This document shows, in pieces, positions 52,441 through 61,621 of a stretch of DNA of 64,000 nt. The stretch spans positions 62,001-126,000 of the forward strand of contig JADMLA020000021.1 in assembly GCA_015482705.2 (NCBI GenBank), read 5' to 3'. A program made the translations under genes and the position numbers. This stretch comes from Prosthecochloris sp. GTDB lineage: Bacteria; Bacteroidota; Chlorobiia; Chlorobiales; Chlorobiaceae. The notes beneath the pieces are model-generated. The model ran no database searches and was not told where the DNA came from. It saw nothing but the letters and a program-made list of their open reading frames with translations. Positions within the stretch are counted from its first letter, which is position 1. Each line of letters opens with the position of its first letter.

Positions 52441-53406
52441 TTATTTCTGATAGTGCTCCACTGATTTTTTATCTTTCCTTAGTTGCTCCTGGAGTGCATC
52501 GAAAGATGAAAACCTCATTTCATCTCGTAATCGCTCAAGAAGGTGAAAAGACAACACCTTTCCGTACAGATCCCCGGTATGATCCAGAATATACGCTTCG
52601 ACGACCGGTGCTGAATCGACAGCAACAGTAGGTCTCACGCCGATATTCATCATAGCTTTGAACTCACAACCATCTATAGAGGTTGTCGCGATATATACTC
52701 CGAATTTCGGCAGCAACTTGTCGGGGCTCTCTATCTCGATGTTCACCGTTGGAAATCCGATCTCCCGCCCTTTTTTATGACCATGTACGACTTTTCCGGA
52801 AATCAGATAAGGGGAACCCAGAAACTTGTTCGCTTCTTTGATATACCCATCCCGAAGAAGGGTGCGTATTCTCGTACTCGAAAAGTGTTCAGAACACAAC
52901 CGAACTTCATCGACAACACTGACGTCGAAACGGTTTCGCTCAGCCATTTTGCGTAATGTGTTCACTCCACCTTTTCGATCCCGCCCGAACCCGTGATCAT
53001 AACCGATTACAATGCTTTTCGCACCTATTCGATCGACCAGAACATCTTGAATGAATGATTCGGAACTTTGCGCAGCAAAAACATCGTCAAACCTGACGAC
53101 AAAAAGCCATTCCACCCCAAGACGTTCGATCAACATCGCTTTTTCTTCCAAAAGAGTCAAAAGCCTGAGTCGCCCCGATGGATCACGATTCACCACCTGC
53201 CTTGGATGAGGCTCAAAAGTTACAACGACACTTCGAAGCTCAAGTGTCGAAGCAATGGTTACCATTTGACCGATAATCTTACGATGACCCGCATGCACCC
53301 CATCATATGAACCAACTGTAACTGCGGACGGCTCTTGCGAAAACGCTACCTCTTCACCGGTATGGTAATCCGTCACTTTCGATTCCTGGAAGATAACAAT
53401 CCGCAT
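52441..53406 (-). CDS. ribF: Bifunctional riboflavin kinase/FAD synthetase
   Basis: The 321-residue enzyme has an N-terminal FAD synthetase half (SYDGVHAGHRKII; IGYDHGFGRDRKGG; SSTRIRTLL) and a C-terminal riboflavin kinase half (GHKKGREIGFPTVNI). It makes FMN and FAD from riboflavin and ATP. It lies between truB and rpsO, a conserved order. Confidence 0.95.
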   Translation of the reverse strand: MRIVIFQESKVTDYHTGEEVAFSQEPSAVTVGSYDGVHAGHRKIIGQMVTIASTLELRSVVVTFEPHPRQVVNRDPSGRLRLLTLLEEKAMLIERLGVEWLFVVRFDDVFAAQSSESFIQDVLVDRIGAKSIVIGYDHGFGRDRKGGVNTLRKMAERNRFDVSVVDEVRLCSEHFSSTRIRTLLRDGYIKEANKFLGSPYLISGKVVHGHKKGREIGFPTVNIEIESPDKLLPKFGVYIATTSIDGCEFKAMMNIGVRPTVAVDSAPVVEAYILDHTGDLYGKVLSFHLLERLRDEMRFSSFDALQEQLRKDKKSVEHYQK

Positions 53407-53413
53407 AAACCGC

Positions 53414-54127
53414 CTACCTTACTGAATCTTTTGTCCCACGAAGAATAATCTCGACAGTCTCTGAAACACTTTTCGCGTCTGAGATGCTGAAATCACCAAT
53501 TGCCACTCTTCTCAAAGAAGCAAGATACCCTCCAACCCCCAGAATCTGTCCAAAATCATGAGCTAAAACCCTTATGTACGCACCTTTTGATACATCCATT
53601 CGGAAATAGACAAAAGGAAGATCAACCGACAGCACCGTAAAGCTGTTGACACATATTTCGCGGGCTTTTCTCTCCGGTACATCCTGCCCTTTTCTCGCCA
53701 GCTCATACAATCTCTTGCCTTTATGCCAAACAGCAGAGTGCATGGGAGGCTTCTGCATGCACCTGCCTTCGAGAGCTGCCGCAGCCGATTGTATTTTATC
53801 GGTACCAAGATGACGAACATCGCACGCTCCATACTCAGGAGATTCCGTATCGTGGCTCTCTGTCATCGCGCCGAGTTTTATACTCCCTTCATACACTTTA
53901 TCGAGTGCTTCGAGACCCGATATCTGCTTTGTTTTCCTCCCGGTTGCAAGGATAAGCAGTCCGGTTGCACGAGGATCGAGCGTTCCGCAGTGCCCAACTT
54001 TTCTGCGTAACCCAGCTGCACTGTAGGTATTTCGAATTTTCGCCACGACGTCAAACGAAGTCCAGTCAATCGGTTTATCCACGAGCAAAAAATCACCGGT
54101 GTCACCGTTCATAGTAACTGTTTCCAT
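53414..54127 (-). CDS. truB: tRNA pseudouridine-55 synthase
   Basis: The 237-residue enzyme has the catalytic Asp51 in HCGTLDPRATGLL and the KPIDWTSFDVV motif. It makes pseudouridine at U55 of tRNA. It is short compared with the E. coli form (about 314), lacking the PUA domain, which is common in Chlorobi and Bacteroidetes. A start at Met6 is possible. Confidence 0.93.
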   Translation of the reverse strand: METVTMNGDTGDFLLVDKPIDWTSFDVVAKIRNTYSAAGLRRKVGHCGTLDPRATGLLILATGRKTKQISGLEALDKVYEGSIKLGAMTESHDTESPEYGACDVRHLGTDKIQSAAAALEGRCMQKPPMHSAVWHKGKRLYELARKGQDVPERKAREICVNSFTVLSVDLPFVYFRMDVSKGAYIRVLAHDFGQILGVGGYLASLRRVAIGDFSISDAKSVSETVEIILRGTKDSVR

Positions 54128-54188
54128 TCACCGTTCGTTTTTCATTCCCCGGAAAAGTCATGCATCTTCTACAATGCGTCTTTTCATT

Positions 54189-54554
54189 TCATGAGGACGA
54201 CTCGTCTCGCCCTTCATGAAGCGCCTGTTTCAGCAATTGCTCAATTCTGTTGGCCTTTTCAAACATACGGTCTTCGTAAAATTCCAGTTCAGGTATTCTG
54301 CGAAACTGGTGACGTATTTTAGCCGAGAGCAGTTTACGAATGTACTTCGTTTCGTTCTGCAATCGATTGACAGCATCCACCCGCTCTCTTTCACCGCCGA
54401 TGACAGAAACATATACCCTCGCTATACCAAGATCATTGGTCACCTTCACTTCCACAACGGTGAGCAAAGGCCCGTTTCGAGGCAGCTCTTTTTCGAAAAT
54501 TGCACTCAGCTCCTTCTGCAGTAAAGAGGCGACCTTATCGGTACGAATCGACAT
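54189..54554 (-). CDS. rbfA: Ribosome-binding factor A
   Basis: The 121-residue KH-fold protein begins MSIRTDKVASLLQKELSAIF, a pattern of RbfA, and continues TVVEVKVTNDLGIARVYVSV and RHQFRRIPELEFYED. It matures the 5' end of 16S rRNA. In the operon between infB and truB. Confidence 0.94.
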   Translation of the reverse strand: MSIRTDKVASLLQKELSAIFEKELPRNGPLLTVVEVKVTNDLGIARVYVSVIGGERERVDAVNRLQNETKYIRKLLSAKIRHQFRRIPELEFYEDRMFEKANRIEQLLKQALHEGRDESSS

Positions 54555-54566
54555 GTTACGGGATAT

Positions 54567-57302
54567 TCAAAGTTTTCTCTTTTTCTCGACAATCCGGTAG
54601 GCTTCAATAATATCGCTCACTTTAATATCACTATACCCCTTGAGATTCAATCCACACTCATACCCTGCATCGACTTCTTTGACATCATCTTTAAAACGTT
54701 TCAGCGAATCCAGCTCACCGTCATAGATCTGTACACCTTCACGAAGCAGACGAACCTTGGAATCACGGAACACTTTTCCTTCAAGAACGTAACAACCTCC
54801 GACATTTCCGATTTTCGGCACTTTGAACACCTGTCGTATCTCAAGCGAGCCGATACTCTCTTCATGAAGCTCGGGTGAAAGCATACCTTCGAGAGCTTGT
54901 TCGATATCTTCGATAACATGATAGATGACACTGTAAAAACGCACATCCAGATCTTCTTTTTCAGCCAGTTTTTTGGCATTGACATTGGGCCTGACCCTGA
55001 AGCCGATAATGATAGCATCAGATGCCGCGGCAAGCAGGACGTCAGTTTCGGTTATTTGACCGACCCCCTGGTGAATAATCTGAACCTTGACCTCTTCATT
55101 CTGAATTTTCATCAGACCGTCAGCAAGAGCCTGTATGGAGCCATCGGTATCAGCCTTTATGATGACGCTCAACTCCTTCATGAGCCCTTCTTTTATCTGC
55201 CTGGCAATACTGTCGAGCTTAACGCGAGTACTACGCCGGAATTCGTGCTCGCGCCGGATAATCTGGCGTTTCTGCGCAATCTCCCTCGCTTCTTTGTCAG
55301 AAAGCATAACGGTAAACTCATCTCCTGACTGTGGAAGGTCTTCAAAACCAAGAACACTTACAGGTTGAGAAGGTCCGGCTTCCCTGATCCTTTTACCCCG
55401 TTCATCCATAAGCGCACGTACTCGCCCCATTGTATGACCGGCAACAAACGGATCTCCGACTTTCAAAAAGCCTCGTTGCACCAGAACTGTCGAAACAACC
55501 CCTTTTCCCTTGTCGAGTTCTGCTTCAACGATGATTCCTCTGGCAGGAACTTCTCTTGAAAAGTTTGCTTTCAGTTCCCTGATTTCAGCTTCTGTCAGCA
55601 CCTTCTCCATGAGTTCTTCGATACCGGTACCCTGTTTGGCAGAGATTTCCTGGCACTGATATTCGCCACCCCAATCCTCCACCAATACTCCGGCTTCTGA
55701 AAGCTGTGTTTTTATTTTTTCGGGATTCGCTTCCGGCTTGTCAATTTTATTTATGGCAACGACAATCGGCACTTCTGCGGCTTTCGAGTGATTGATCGCC
55801 TCGATGGTCTGCGGCATCACGCTGTCATCCGCAGAGACAACGAGAATAACGATATCCGTAACTTGCGCTCCTCTGGCACGCATCGCTGTAAACGCTTCAT
55901 GACCCGGTGTATCAAGAAAAGTTATTTTACGGTCCCCATCGAGTGACACTTCATATGCCCCTATATGCTGGGTAATACCACCCGATTCTCCCGCAACGAC
56001 ATTGCTGCTTCGAATATAGTCCAAAAGAGAGGTCTTGCCGTGATCCACGTGACCCATGATCGTAACAACAGGAGGCCTTATGACAAGATCCTCTTCATTG
56101 TCTTCCAACTCGACGATCTCGGTTGCCTCGACCTCTGAAACAAACTCGGCTTCAAACCCGAACTCGAGAGAAACGAGCTCAATGGTCTCCTTATCGAGCC
56201 GCTGGTTGATGGTCACGAATTTTCCCATTGTAAAGCAATGCTGAATAATCTCCTTCGGAGTAACCCCCATAAGGTCGGCAAGCTCATGGGCGGTAGCAAA
56301 CTCCGTGACTCTTACAATGCTGCGCTGAGCCTCTTTGATCGCGTCGGCCGCTTCCTGCTCCTTTTCACGCTCAATCTTCCGCATCTTGCGGAACTTTTGC
56401 CTTGAAGCCCCACCACCGCTCTCATCCATACCGGAGATGGTACTGCGAATGTTCTTTTCGATTGTCTTTTCATCGACCTCGGGCTTCTTTTTCTTCTTAC
56501 CCTTTTTTCGCTTCGACGGAGCGGCACTCTCTGTCGTTTTCTCGCTTCCTTCGGAATCCTTCTTCACCACTTTCTTGTCAGCAGCAGCAGTCGTTTCGGT
56601 AACCTTTTCACCCTTGGCAGAAATATCGAACTCATCTTTCAGCTCATCGGCCTGCTCTTTAAATCTTTTTTTACGTTTTTTCTTTCCTTTTTTATCCGCA
56701 TTGCCGCCTATCCCAGGCCCGTTCTGAACATCGATCGTACCAAAAACAGTAAGTCCTCCGATATTCTGAGGGCTTTCAAAGGTGATTTGCCCCTCTGCTT
56801 CTTTTACTTCATCAACCGGAGCAGCTTCGTCCACGACCTCTACAGGCGACTCTTTTACCACAGGCTCAGCTTTTTCTTCAGTTTCAAGCACCGCCTCCGG
56901 AACCGTCAATTCTTCGACCGCCTCTTTTTCCAGAACCTGCTCTCTCTCAGGAATTTCGGGCTGAGCCTCTGCCTTAGGCTGAGCTGCTGCCCTTTCAGGG
57001 CGGCCGCTGATAATATCTTTCAGCTGCTGTTCCTTCTCATAGGTTTTTCTCGACTGCTCCTCAAGACGAGAGAGCCGCTGTTGCTTCTCCTCTCGAATTT
57101 TGCGTGTCTCGTCGACAAGTTTTTTTTCGTCGCTGAACTGGTTCAAGATCAAGTCTCGCATCGGCCCTTTAACCATGGAAGATGTTGAGGCAACCTTTCC
57201 CCCTGCCTCTTTCACAAAATGCAGCACCTCCTGCGGGCTGACTTGTAGTTCTCTTGCAATGTCACTTATCCGATATTTCATCTCCATTCCCTCAGGGGAC
57301 AT
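54567..57302 (-). CDS. infB: Translation initiation factor IF-2
   Basis: The 911-residue GTPase has a low-complexity N-terminus rich in Glu, Ala and Lys (about 50-330), the IF2 N-domain, and the G domain with GHVDHGKTSLL, DTPGHEAF and NKIDKPEA, followed by the C-terminal beta barrels. The ATG at 57302 has AGGAGG only four bases away; Met8 (MKYRISDIAREL) is a second start with GGAATGGAG upstream, where homologues begin. It brings fMet-tRNA to the ribosome. Confidence 0.95.
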   Translation of the reverse strand: MSPEGMEMKYRISDIARELQVSPQEVLHFVKEAGGKVASTSSMVKGPMRDLILNQFSDEKKLVDETRKIREEKQQRLSRLEEQSRKTYEKEQQLKDIISGRPERAAAQPKAEAQPEIPEREQVLEKEAVEELTVPEAVLETEEKAEPVVKESPVEVVDEAAPVDEVKEAEGQITFESPQNIGGLTVFGTIDVQNGPGIGGNADKKGKKKRKKRFKEQADELKDEFDISAKGEKVTETTAAADKKVVKKDSEGSEKTTESAAPSKRKKGKKKKKPEVDEKTIEKNIRSTISGMDESGGGASRQKFRKMRKIEREKEQEAADAIKEAQRSIVRVTEFATAHELADLMGVTPKEIIQHCFTMGKFVTINQRLDKETIELVSLEFGFEAEFVSEVEATEIVELEDNEEDLVIRPPVVTIMGHVDHGKTSLLDYIRSSNVVAGESGGITQHIGAYEVSLDGDRKITFLDTPGHEAFTAMRARGAQVTDIVILVVSADDSVMPQTIEAINHSKAAEVPIVVAINKIDKPEANPEKIKTQLSEAGVLVEDWGGEYQCQEISAKQGTGIEELMEKVLTEAEIRELKANFSREVPARGIIVEAELDKGKGVVSTVLVQRGFLKVGDPFVAGHTMGRVRALMDERGKRIREAGPSQPVSVLGFEDLPQSGDEFTVMLSDKEAREIAQKRQIIRREHEFRRSTRVKLDSIARQIKEGLMKELSVIIKADTDGSIQALADGLMKIQNEEVKVQIIHQGVGQITETDVLLAAASDAIIIGFRVRPNVNAKKLAEKEDLDVRFYSVIYHVIEDIEQALEGMLSPELHEESIGSLEIRQVFKVPKIGNVGGCYVLEGKVFRDSKVRLLREGVQIYDGELDSLKRFKDDVKEVDAGYECGLNLKGYSDIKVSDIIEAYRIVEKKRKL

Positions 57303-57345
57303 ACAACCTCCTCTGGATTTAGTAACCGATTACCCTGTTTGTTTA

Positions 57346-58908
57346 TCAGTTGTTCTGATCATCACCGCCGACACCCGCCACATCGTCATCTTGCTCTTGC
57401 CTATCGTCTTCATCAGCAATATCCTGCAGGTCCGCCTCATTAAATTGATCTTTTACCGTTTTGTAAATGTTTTCCGCTATTTTTTTCCAGTAGCGACGTT
57501 CGTCTTCACTGAGCTTTCTTTCTTTTTGTTTGAACGATGCTTTCCGACCTCTGCCGAATATAGCAGACTCCTCACTTTTCGACGGACCGACCAAGGCCTC
57601 TTCGATGACATCGATGTCAACCTGAAGAACTTTTTTCGCCGTATCGAGCCCACTGTCGAGAAGTTGATAAATCATGTCATCGCCAAATTCCTCACGAAAT
57701 TCGATAATATCGATATCGTTTGGATCTTCCATCGACTTGTCGATGACATCCCTGTATACATCGATCTCGTAACCCGTCAGCCGCTCAGCCAAATGAATAT
57801 TGTTGCCGTTCTTGCCAATGGCGTATTTAATCTGTTCAGGCTTGAGCATCACCCGAGCTTTTCTGGTTTTCATATCGGCATGTACCGTCATAGGATCTAT
57901 TTTTGCCGGCTGAAGCGCTCGTGCAATGAATATCTGAGGATCGTCGGTATAATAAATGACATCGATATTTTCATTGTTCAGTTCTTTGACGATACTCTGA
58001 ATACGTTTTCCTCTGTACCCTACACTTGCCCCGACAGGATCGATTCTTGAACTTGTCGATTCAACGGCAACTTTTGCCCGTTCACCAGGCACCCTGGCGA
58101 TTCCCTTTATCACTATAAGACCATCGAGAATTTCGGGAACCTCGCTTTCAAAAAGCTTATAGAGAAAACGATCGTCAATCCTCGAGACGATGACCTTCAT
58201 TGCACCATCCGGCTTCTCTTTCTCGACAATCGTCCCGTCATCCTGCCTGACCTTCACTTTTTCCCTCTCTATACGCTTCACATACAACTTCATCCTCGGG
58301 GTTCGCCTGGGATTATCCTTCTTCATCATTTCTGATTTTGGCAGAATCAGCTCAACACGATGATCTTTGGAAGTGTTGTACGTAAAAACAACCTCGCTGG
58401 GTCGCACCTGGTATACCTCTCCGGCCACAACTTCTCCTACTTTCTCGAGGCACTCCTCATAGACTACCTGCCGCTCCAGGTCACGAACTTTTTTCTGAAC
58501 CGACTGCTTGATAATCTGTATCGACTTACGACTCAAATAATCTTCGAGCTTTATAGGCCCTTCTTCATAGTAATCTCCCAGCTCGAGAGACTCATCAATA
58601 TTACTCACCTCTTCCAAGCTGATTTCAATAGTAGGCAGATCCACCTCGTCAACTATTGTTTTAAGAATGTAAACCTCAAAATCACCTCGTTCAGGGTTGA
58701 TAAATATATTGGCTTCTACTTCGGGATCGTAGTCTTTACGCAACTGTTTCTGAATGATATCTTTCAGAAGATCCGCTATATCCATCTTTACAGCGGCACT
58801 TTCCGTACGCTTGTCCAGAAAGATCTTCGACTGCTCTATTTCCCCAAAAGCGTTTGCGATAAGCTCTTTCCGATCCTGCTTTTCAGCCTTCACCTGCTTT
58901 CTTGCCAT
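57346..58908 (-). CDS. nusA: Transcription elongation/termination factor NusA
   Basis: The 520-residue protein has the N-terminal RNAP-binding domain (about 1-130), S1 and two KH domains (ARVPGERAKVAVES; KIDPMTVHADM; YAIGKNGNNIHLAERLTGY), and an acidic tail (DEDDRQEQDDDVAGVGGDD). It controls pausing and Rho/intrinsic termination. The C-terminus is rich in acid, replacing the acid repeats of E. coli NusA. It follows rimP by 53 bases. Confidence 0.95.
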   Translation of the reverse strand: MARKQVKAEKQDRKELIANAFGEIEQSKIFLDKRTESAAVKMDIADLLKDIIQKQLRKDYDPEVEANIFINPERGDFEVYILKTIVDEVDLPTIEISLEEVSNIDESLELGDYYEEGPIKLEDYLSRKSIQIIKQSVQKKVRDLERQVVYEECLEKVGEVVAGEVYQVRPSEVVFTYNTSKDHRVELILPKSEMMKKDNPRRTPRMKLYVKRIEREKVKVRQDDGTIVEKEKPDGAMKVIVSRIDDRFLYKLFESEVPEILDGLIVIKGIARVPGERAKVAVESTSSRIDPVGASVGYRGKRIQSIVKELNNENIDVIYYTDDPQIFIARALQPAKIDPMTVHADMKTRKARVMLKPEQIKYAIGKNGNNIHLAERLTGYEIDVYRDVIDKSMEDPNDIDIIEFREEFGDDMIYQLLDSGLDTAKKVLQVDIDVIEEALVGPSKSEESAIFGRGRKASFKQKERKLSEDERRYWKKIAENIYKTVKDQFNEADLQDIADEDDRQEQDDDVAGVGGDDQNN

Positions 58909-58961
58909 TTCTTTGTAGTTCCTTTATTTTAAAGAAAATACGATCTTCTTAACTTCCATTT

Positions 58962-59477
58962 TTAGAACTCGATTTCCACGACTGCTCTCTTGATACAGCT
59001 GAGCTCCAAGCGCACCGGTTCAAGGTGTTCTCCCTTTTTACCTTTCCCTTTCGTAATCGGCTCGAGAACGATGAACGGCACTGCACCCCCGAGAACCTCG
59101 GCCCTGAGAAGTCTACCGGAAACTTCATGCATCACATCGTCTCGACCCATGTACTGTACACGTAAAAGGTGCCCTCTATGGCGGATATACTGGCGCACAT
59201 TGCTTATCGGCTCACCGATACCCGGAGACGAAACTGTCAGCTCATAATCATCCCCGACAATACTTTTCAAGTCTTCACTTTCTTCCAAAGCATCTATCAA
59301 ACAACGGTTGACCGACATGCACGTTGCAATCGAAACCCCAGTATCGGTATCAACCAACACTTCTATCCTGCTCATCCGGGATGTACCTTTCTCACGAACA
59401 TCAACAAGAAAAACACTTTCCTCTCCGCATGATTCCAGCACATCGGAAATAAACGACGCCAATTTCTCTTTTACCAC
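58962..59477 (-). CDS. rimP: Ribosome maturation factor RimP
   Basis: The 171-residue protein has LEVLVDTDTG-type strand (IEVLVDTDTGVSIATC) and SSPGIGEPI, both RimP marks, and the C-terminal SH3-like domain. I start at GTG 59477, with AAGG eight bases upstream. A longer frame starts with TTG at 59510, but this TTG is inside the T-tract of the leader terminator, so it is unlikely. It helps build the 30S subunit. First gene of the nusA-infB operon. Confidence 0.85.
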   Translation of the reverse strand: MVKEKLASFISDVLESCGEESVFLVDVREKGTSRMSRIEVLVDTDTGVSIATCMSVNRCLIDALEESEDLKSIVGDDYELTVSSPGIGEPISNVRQYIRHRGHLLRVQYMGRDDVMHEVSGRLLRAEVLGGAVPFIVLEPITKGKGKKGEHLEPVRLELSCIKRAVVEIEF

Positions 59478-59506
59478 ATCAACAACCTTAGGTTTGTACC
59501 AGAAAA

Positions 59507-59532
59507 ACAAAAAAGTGGGGGCAACCCACTTT
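59507..59532 (-). terminator. Intrinsic terminator in the leader of rimP-nusA-infB (possible attenuator)
   Basis: On the minus strand AAAGTGGG pairs with CCCACTTT around TTGCC, and is followed by TTTGTTTTT. It sits 30 bases before the rimP GTG and just after a good promoter at 59568-59596, so it would stop most transcripts before the operon unless bypassed. Confidence 0.7.
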
Positions 59533-59567
59533 CAAAAAAATCTTATCCTTTCTCTCGCGTGTTATGC

Positions 59568-59596
59568 AATGTATAAAAAAGGGTAAAATTGTTCAA
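59568..59596 (-). promoter_or_regulatory. Promoter for the rimP-nusA-infB operon
   Basis: On the minus strand TTGAAC (59596-59591) and TACATT (59573-59568) are separated by 17 bases. The predicted start near 59561 gives a leader of about 85 bases containing the hairpin. Confidence 0.5.
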
Positions 59597-59635
59597 ATGA
59601 AACAGGAAATACTCTTTTCATTTATTAAACGCAGC

Positions 59636-59842
59636 TCAGTTGTCTTTCATCGTTGTCTCGATCACCTCGAAATCCGCATCCTCCGCAGCTCCGGAAACCG
59701 AAGTCCCATCTCCACCTTTTCGATAGAGTGACTGGAAAGGCCATTGCTGCCTTATAAAACGCTGTGCAAAAAAGCGTATCACTGCCCGAATCAGCAGCAC
59801 AAAAATAATAATGAGCAGAACAAGTCTTACAAGAAACAACAT
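59636..59842 (-). CDS. Small one-helix membrane protein, DUF4834-like
   Basis: The 68-residue protein begins MLFLVRLVLLIIIFVLLIRAVIRFF: a membrane anchor then a basic, Gln- and Arg-rich stretch (QRFIRQQWPF), and an acidic tail (EDADFEVIETTMKDN). It resembles DUF4834 proteins seen in Bacteroidetes, but this is a guess from pattern. ATG 59842 is used because the longer frame to 60046 overlaps the glutaredoxin gene. No function is known. Confidence 0.6.
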   Translation of the reverse strand: MLFLVRLVLLIIIFVLLIRAVIRFFAQRFIRQQWPFQSLYRKGGDGTSVSGAAEDADFEVIETTMKDN

Positions 59843-59921
59843 CTTAAAATCATTTAACAGTACATACCACTCGTGCCATCTTGCCGTGAACAGATGTCCA
59901 TTTTGCAACGAAAAAAACAAA

Positions 59922-60194
59922 CTATCCCGGTGTATTGTTCCCCAATTCGTTCCCGTTGAGAAGCAGAGTGCGAAATTCAGCAGCATCGACATGATACCTG
60001 AAAGCCTCGATACCGTTGACGAGAACAACAGGTATATGCAAACCATGCGTCCGCATCATAACGGGAGAATGCGAGATATCGATTACCTCGAGATGAAACG
60101 GTATCTCCGAACGGACCTTGTTTACCAGGAGCAGTGCTTCATCGCATAACGTGCAGCCGGGTTTTGTATAAAAAGAGACATTTTTCTGCAACAT
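59922..60194 (-). CDS. Glutaredoxin-like (DUF836) protein
   Basis: The 90-residue thioredoxin-fold protein has the motif KPGCTLCDEA (Cys14, Cys17) at the start of the first helix and a HIPVVLVNG cis-Pro loop near residue 54. It lacks a signal. DUF836 glutaredoxins are small thiol proteins of unclear partner. It lies 14 bases after the end of the 45-codon small frame behind hisS. Confidence 0.85.
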   Translation of the reverse strand: MLQKNVSFYTKPGCTLCDEALLLVNKVRSEIPFHLEVIDISHSPVMMRTHGLHIPVVLVNGIEAFRYHVDAAEFRTLLLNGNELGNNTPG

Positions 60195-60207
60195 AGTTAA
60201 CTACCGG

Positions 60208-60345
60208 TTATCCTTTTTCGGGATTATCAGCCACACTCTTTCCCAAAAAAATGGTAACAAGAGCAAGCCCGCCAATGAAAAGCCTATTCCTTGGCCATCT
60301 GTTATTGTGCTGATGATATGTTCGAAGATTCGAGTCTTTCAACAA
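60208..60345 (-). CDS. Possible 45-residue small membrane protein overlapping the hisS end
   Basis: A frame with TTG TTG start at 60345 runs across the hisS stop to TAA 60208. Its C-terminal part, RWPRNRLFIGGLALVTIFLG then KSVADNPEKG, is a basic residue cluster, a hydrophobic helix and a polar tail, a typical small membrane protein. No ribosome site is visible. Part of the frame (60302-60345) overlaps hisS in another frame. It may be chance. Confidence 0.3.
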   Translation of the reverse strand: MLKDSNLRTYHQHNNRWPRNRLFIGGLALVTIFLGKSVADNPEKG

Positions 60346-61588
60346 TTTGCTGTATCGAGAGAAACTCCTGTTCGGAAGTCGTGAGATTTTTCAATCCAAA
60401 CACTTGACGTTGTAGTTCGTCCTGCCCGACAAACAAGGCATACGATGCCCCCATCTTGTTCGCCTCTCTCATCTGGGCCTTCATACTTCTACCAGCAAGA
60501 TCCATTACCGATCTGATCCTTGATTCTCGCAATACATCACAGATACCGACAGCATGAGCAACAAGTTCATGACTCTGCAGCACAACATATACCTGGGGTC
60601 CCTCCTGTTTGACATGTGTCAGCAACCCTTGCTTTTCCATGGTGATCAAGAGCCTCTCGAGACCAACCGCAAAACCGACGGCCGGAACATCCGATTTGCA
60701 GCCAAGCTGTTTTGCAAGCCCGTCGTACTGCCCGCCCCCACCTATAGCATCTTGTGCTCCCAGCTCGGAGCTTGTCACCTCAAAAGCCGTATGGCAATAA
60801 TAGTCGAGCCCTCTGACCAGCAATGGATCGATGACATAGCTCAACCCCTTCTCATCGAGATAATGCAACACTTTTTCAAACTCCTCAATTGCCGAAGCAC
60901 CGAGAAAATCATGCAGCCTCGGTGCATCAGCAATAATAGCCTGTATTTCCGGATTCTTCGAATCCAGGATGCGAAGAGGGTTTTTATCGAGCCGCTCCCT
61001 CGAGTGTTCATCAAGCAAAGCGGAATGCGGTTCGAGATATTCTCTCAATGCCTCGATGTAATGCATACGGTCTTCGACGTCACCGAGAGAGTTCATCCTA
61101 AGCCTGAGTCCGGTCACACCCAAATCGGCAAAAACCTGCATCATCAACCCTATCACTTCTGCCACAGCTTCCGGAGACGACACCCCTATCAATTCAGCGC
61201 CGAATTGAGAAAATTGGCGCTGGCGACCGGCCTGAGGGCGTTCTTTGCGGAACAACTCGGCAATGTAATATAGCTTGTGAATCGGTGAAGATGCGGCAAG
61301 GTTACCTTGAATGAAAGCACGCATCACTCCTGCGGTCATTTCAGGCCGCAAGGTGATCGAGCGCCCTTTTTCCTCAGGTCTGAACGTGAACATTTCCTTA
61401 CCCACGATGTCGGTTGCCGCCCCAATACTTCGCTGAAAGAGTTCCGTATACTCAAATACAGGTGTACGAATCTCGTGAAATCCATACAGGCCTGCAACCC
61501 TGTGAATCACCTTCTCAATATGGTTCCATGAAGTAATTTCGTCAGGAAAAACATCTCTTGTACCTTTTACCGCGCGGTATTGCGACAT
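60302..61588 (-). CDS. hisS: Histidyl-tRNA synthetase
   Basis: The 428-residue class II enzyme has motif 2 (FRKERPQAGRQRQFSQFGAE), the His-A motif LVRGLDYYCHTAFEV, motif 3 (GFAVGLERLL), and the C-terminal anticodon domain. It charges tRNA-His. The start MSQYRAVKGTRDVFPDE is standard. Only a small frame separates it from the glutaredoxin gene downstream; ptsN lies 33 bases upstream. Confidence 0.96.
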   Translation of the reverse strand: MSQYRAVKGTRDVFPDEITSWNHIEKVIHRVAGLYGFHEIRTPVFEYTELFQRSIGAATDIVGKEMFTFRPEEKGRSITLRPEMTAGVMRAFIQGNLAASSPIHKLYYIAELFRKERPQAGRQRQFSQFGAELIGVSSPEAVAEVIGLMMQVFADLGVTGLRLRMNSLGDVEDRMHYIEALREYLEPHSALLDEHSRERLDKNPLRILDSKNPEIQAIIADAPRLHDFLGASAIEEFEKVLHYLDEKGLSYVIDPLLVRGLDYYCHTAFEVTSSELGAQDAIGGGGQYDGLAKQLGCKSDVPAVGFAVGLERLLITMEKQGLLTHVKQEGPQVYVVLQSHELVAHAVGICDVLRESRIRSVMDLAGRSMKAQMREANKMGASYALFVGQDELQRQVFGLKNLTTSEQEFLSIQQIVERLESSNISSAQ

Positions 61589-61621
61589 AGCTGAACCGTT
61601 CTTAACTGTCTGAGTAATTAT

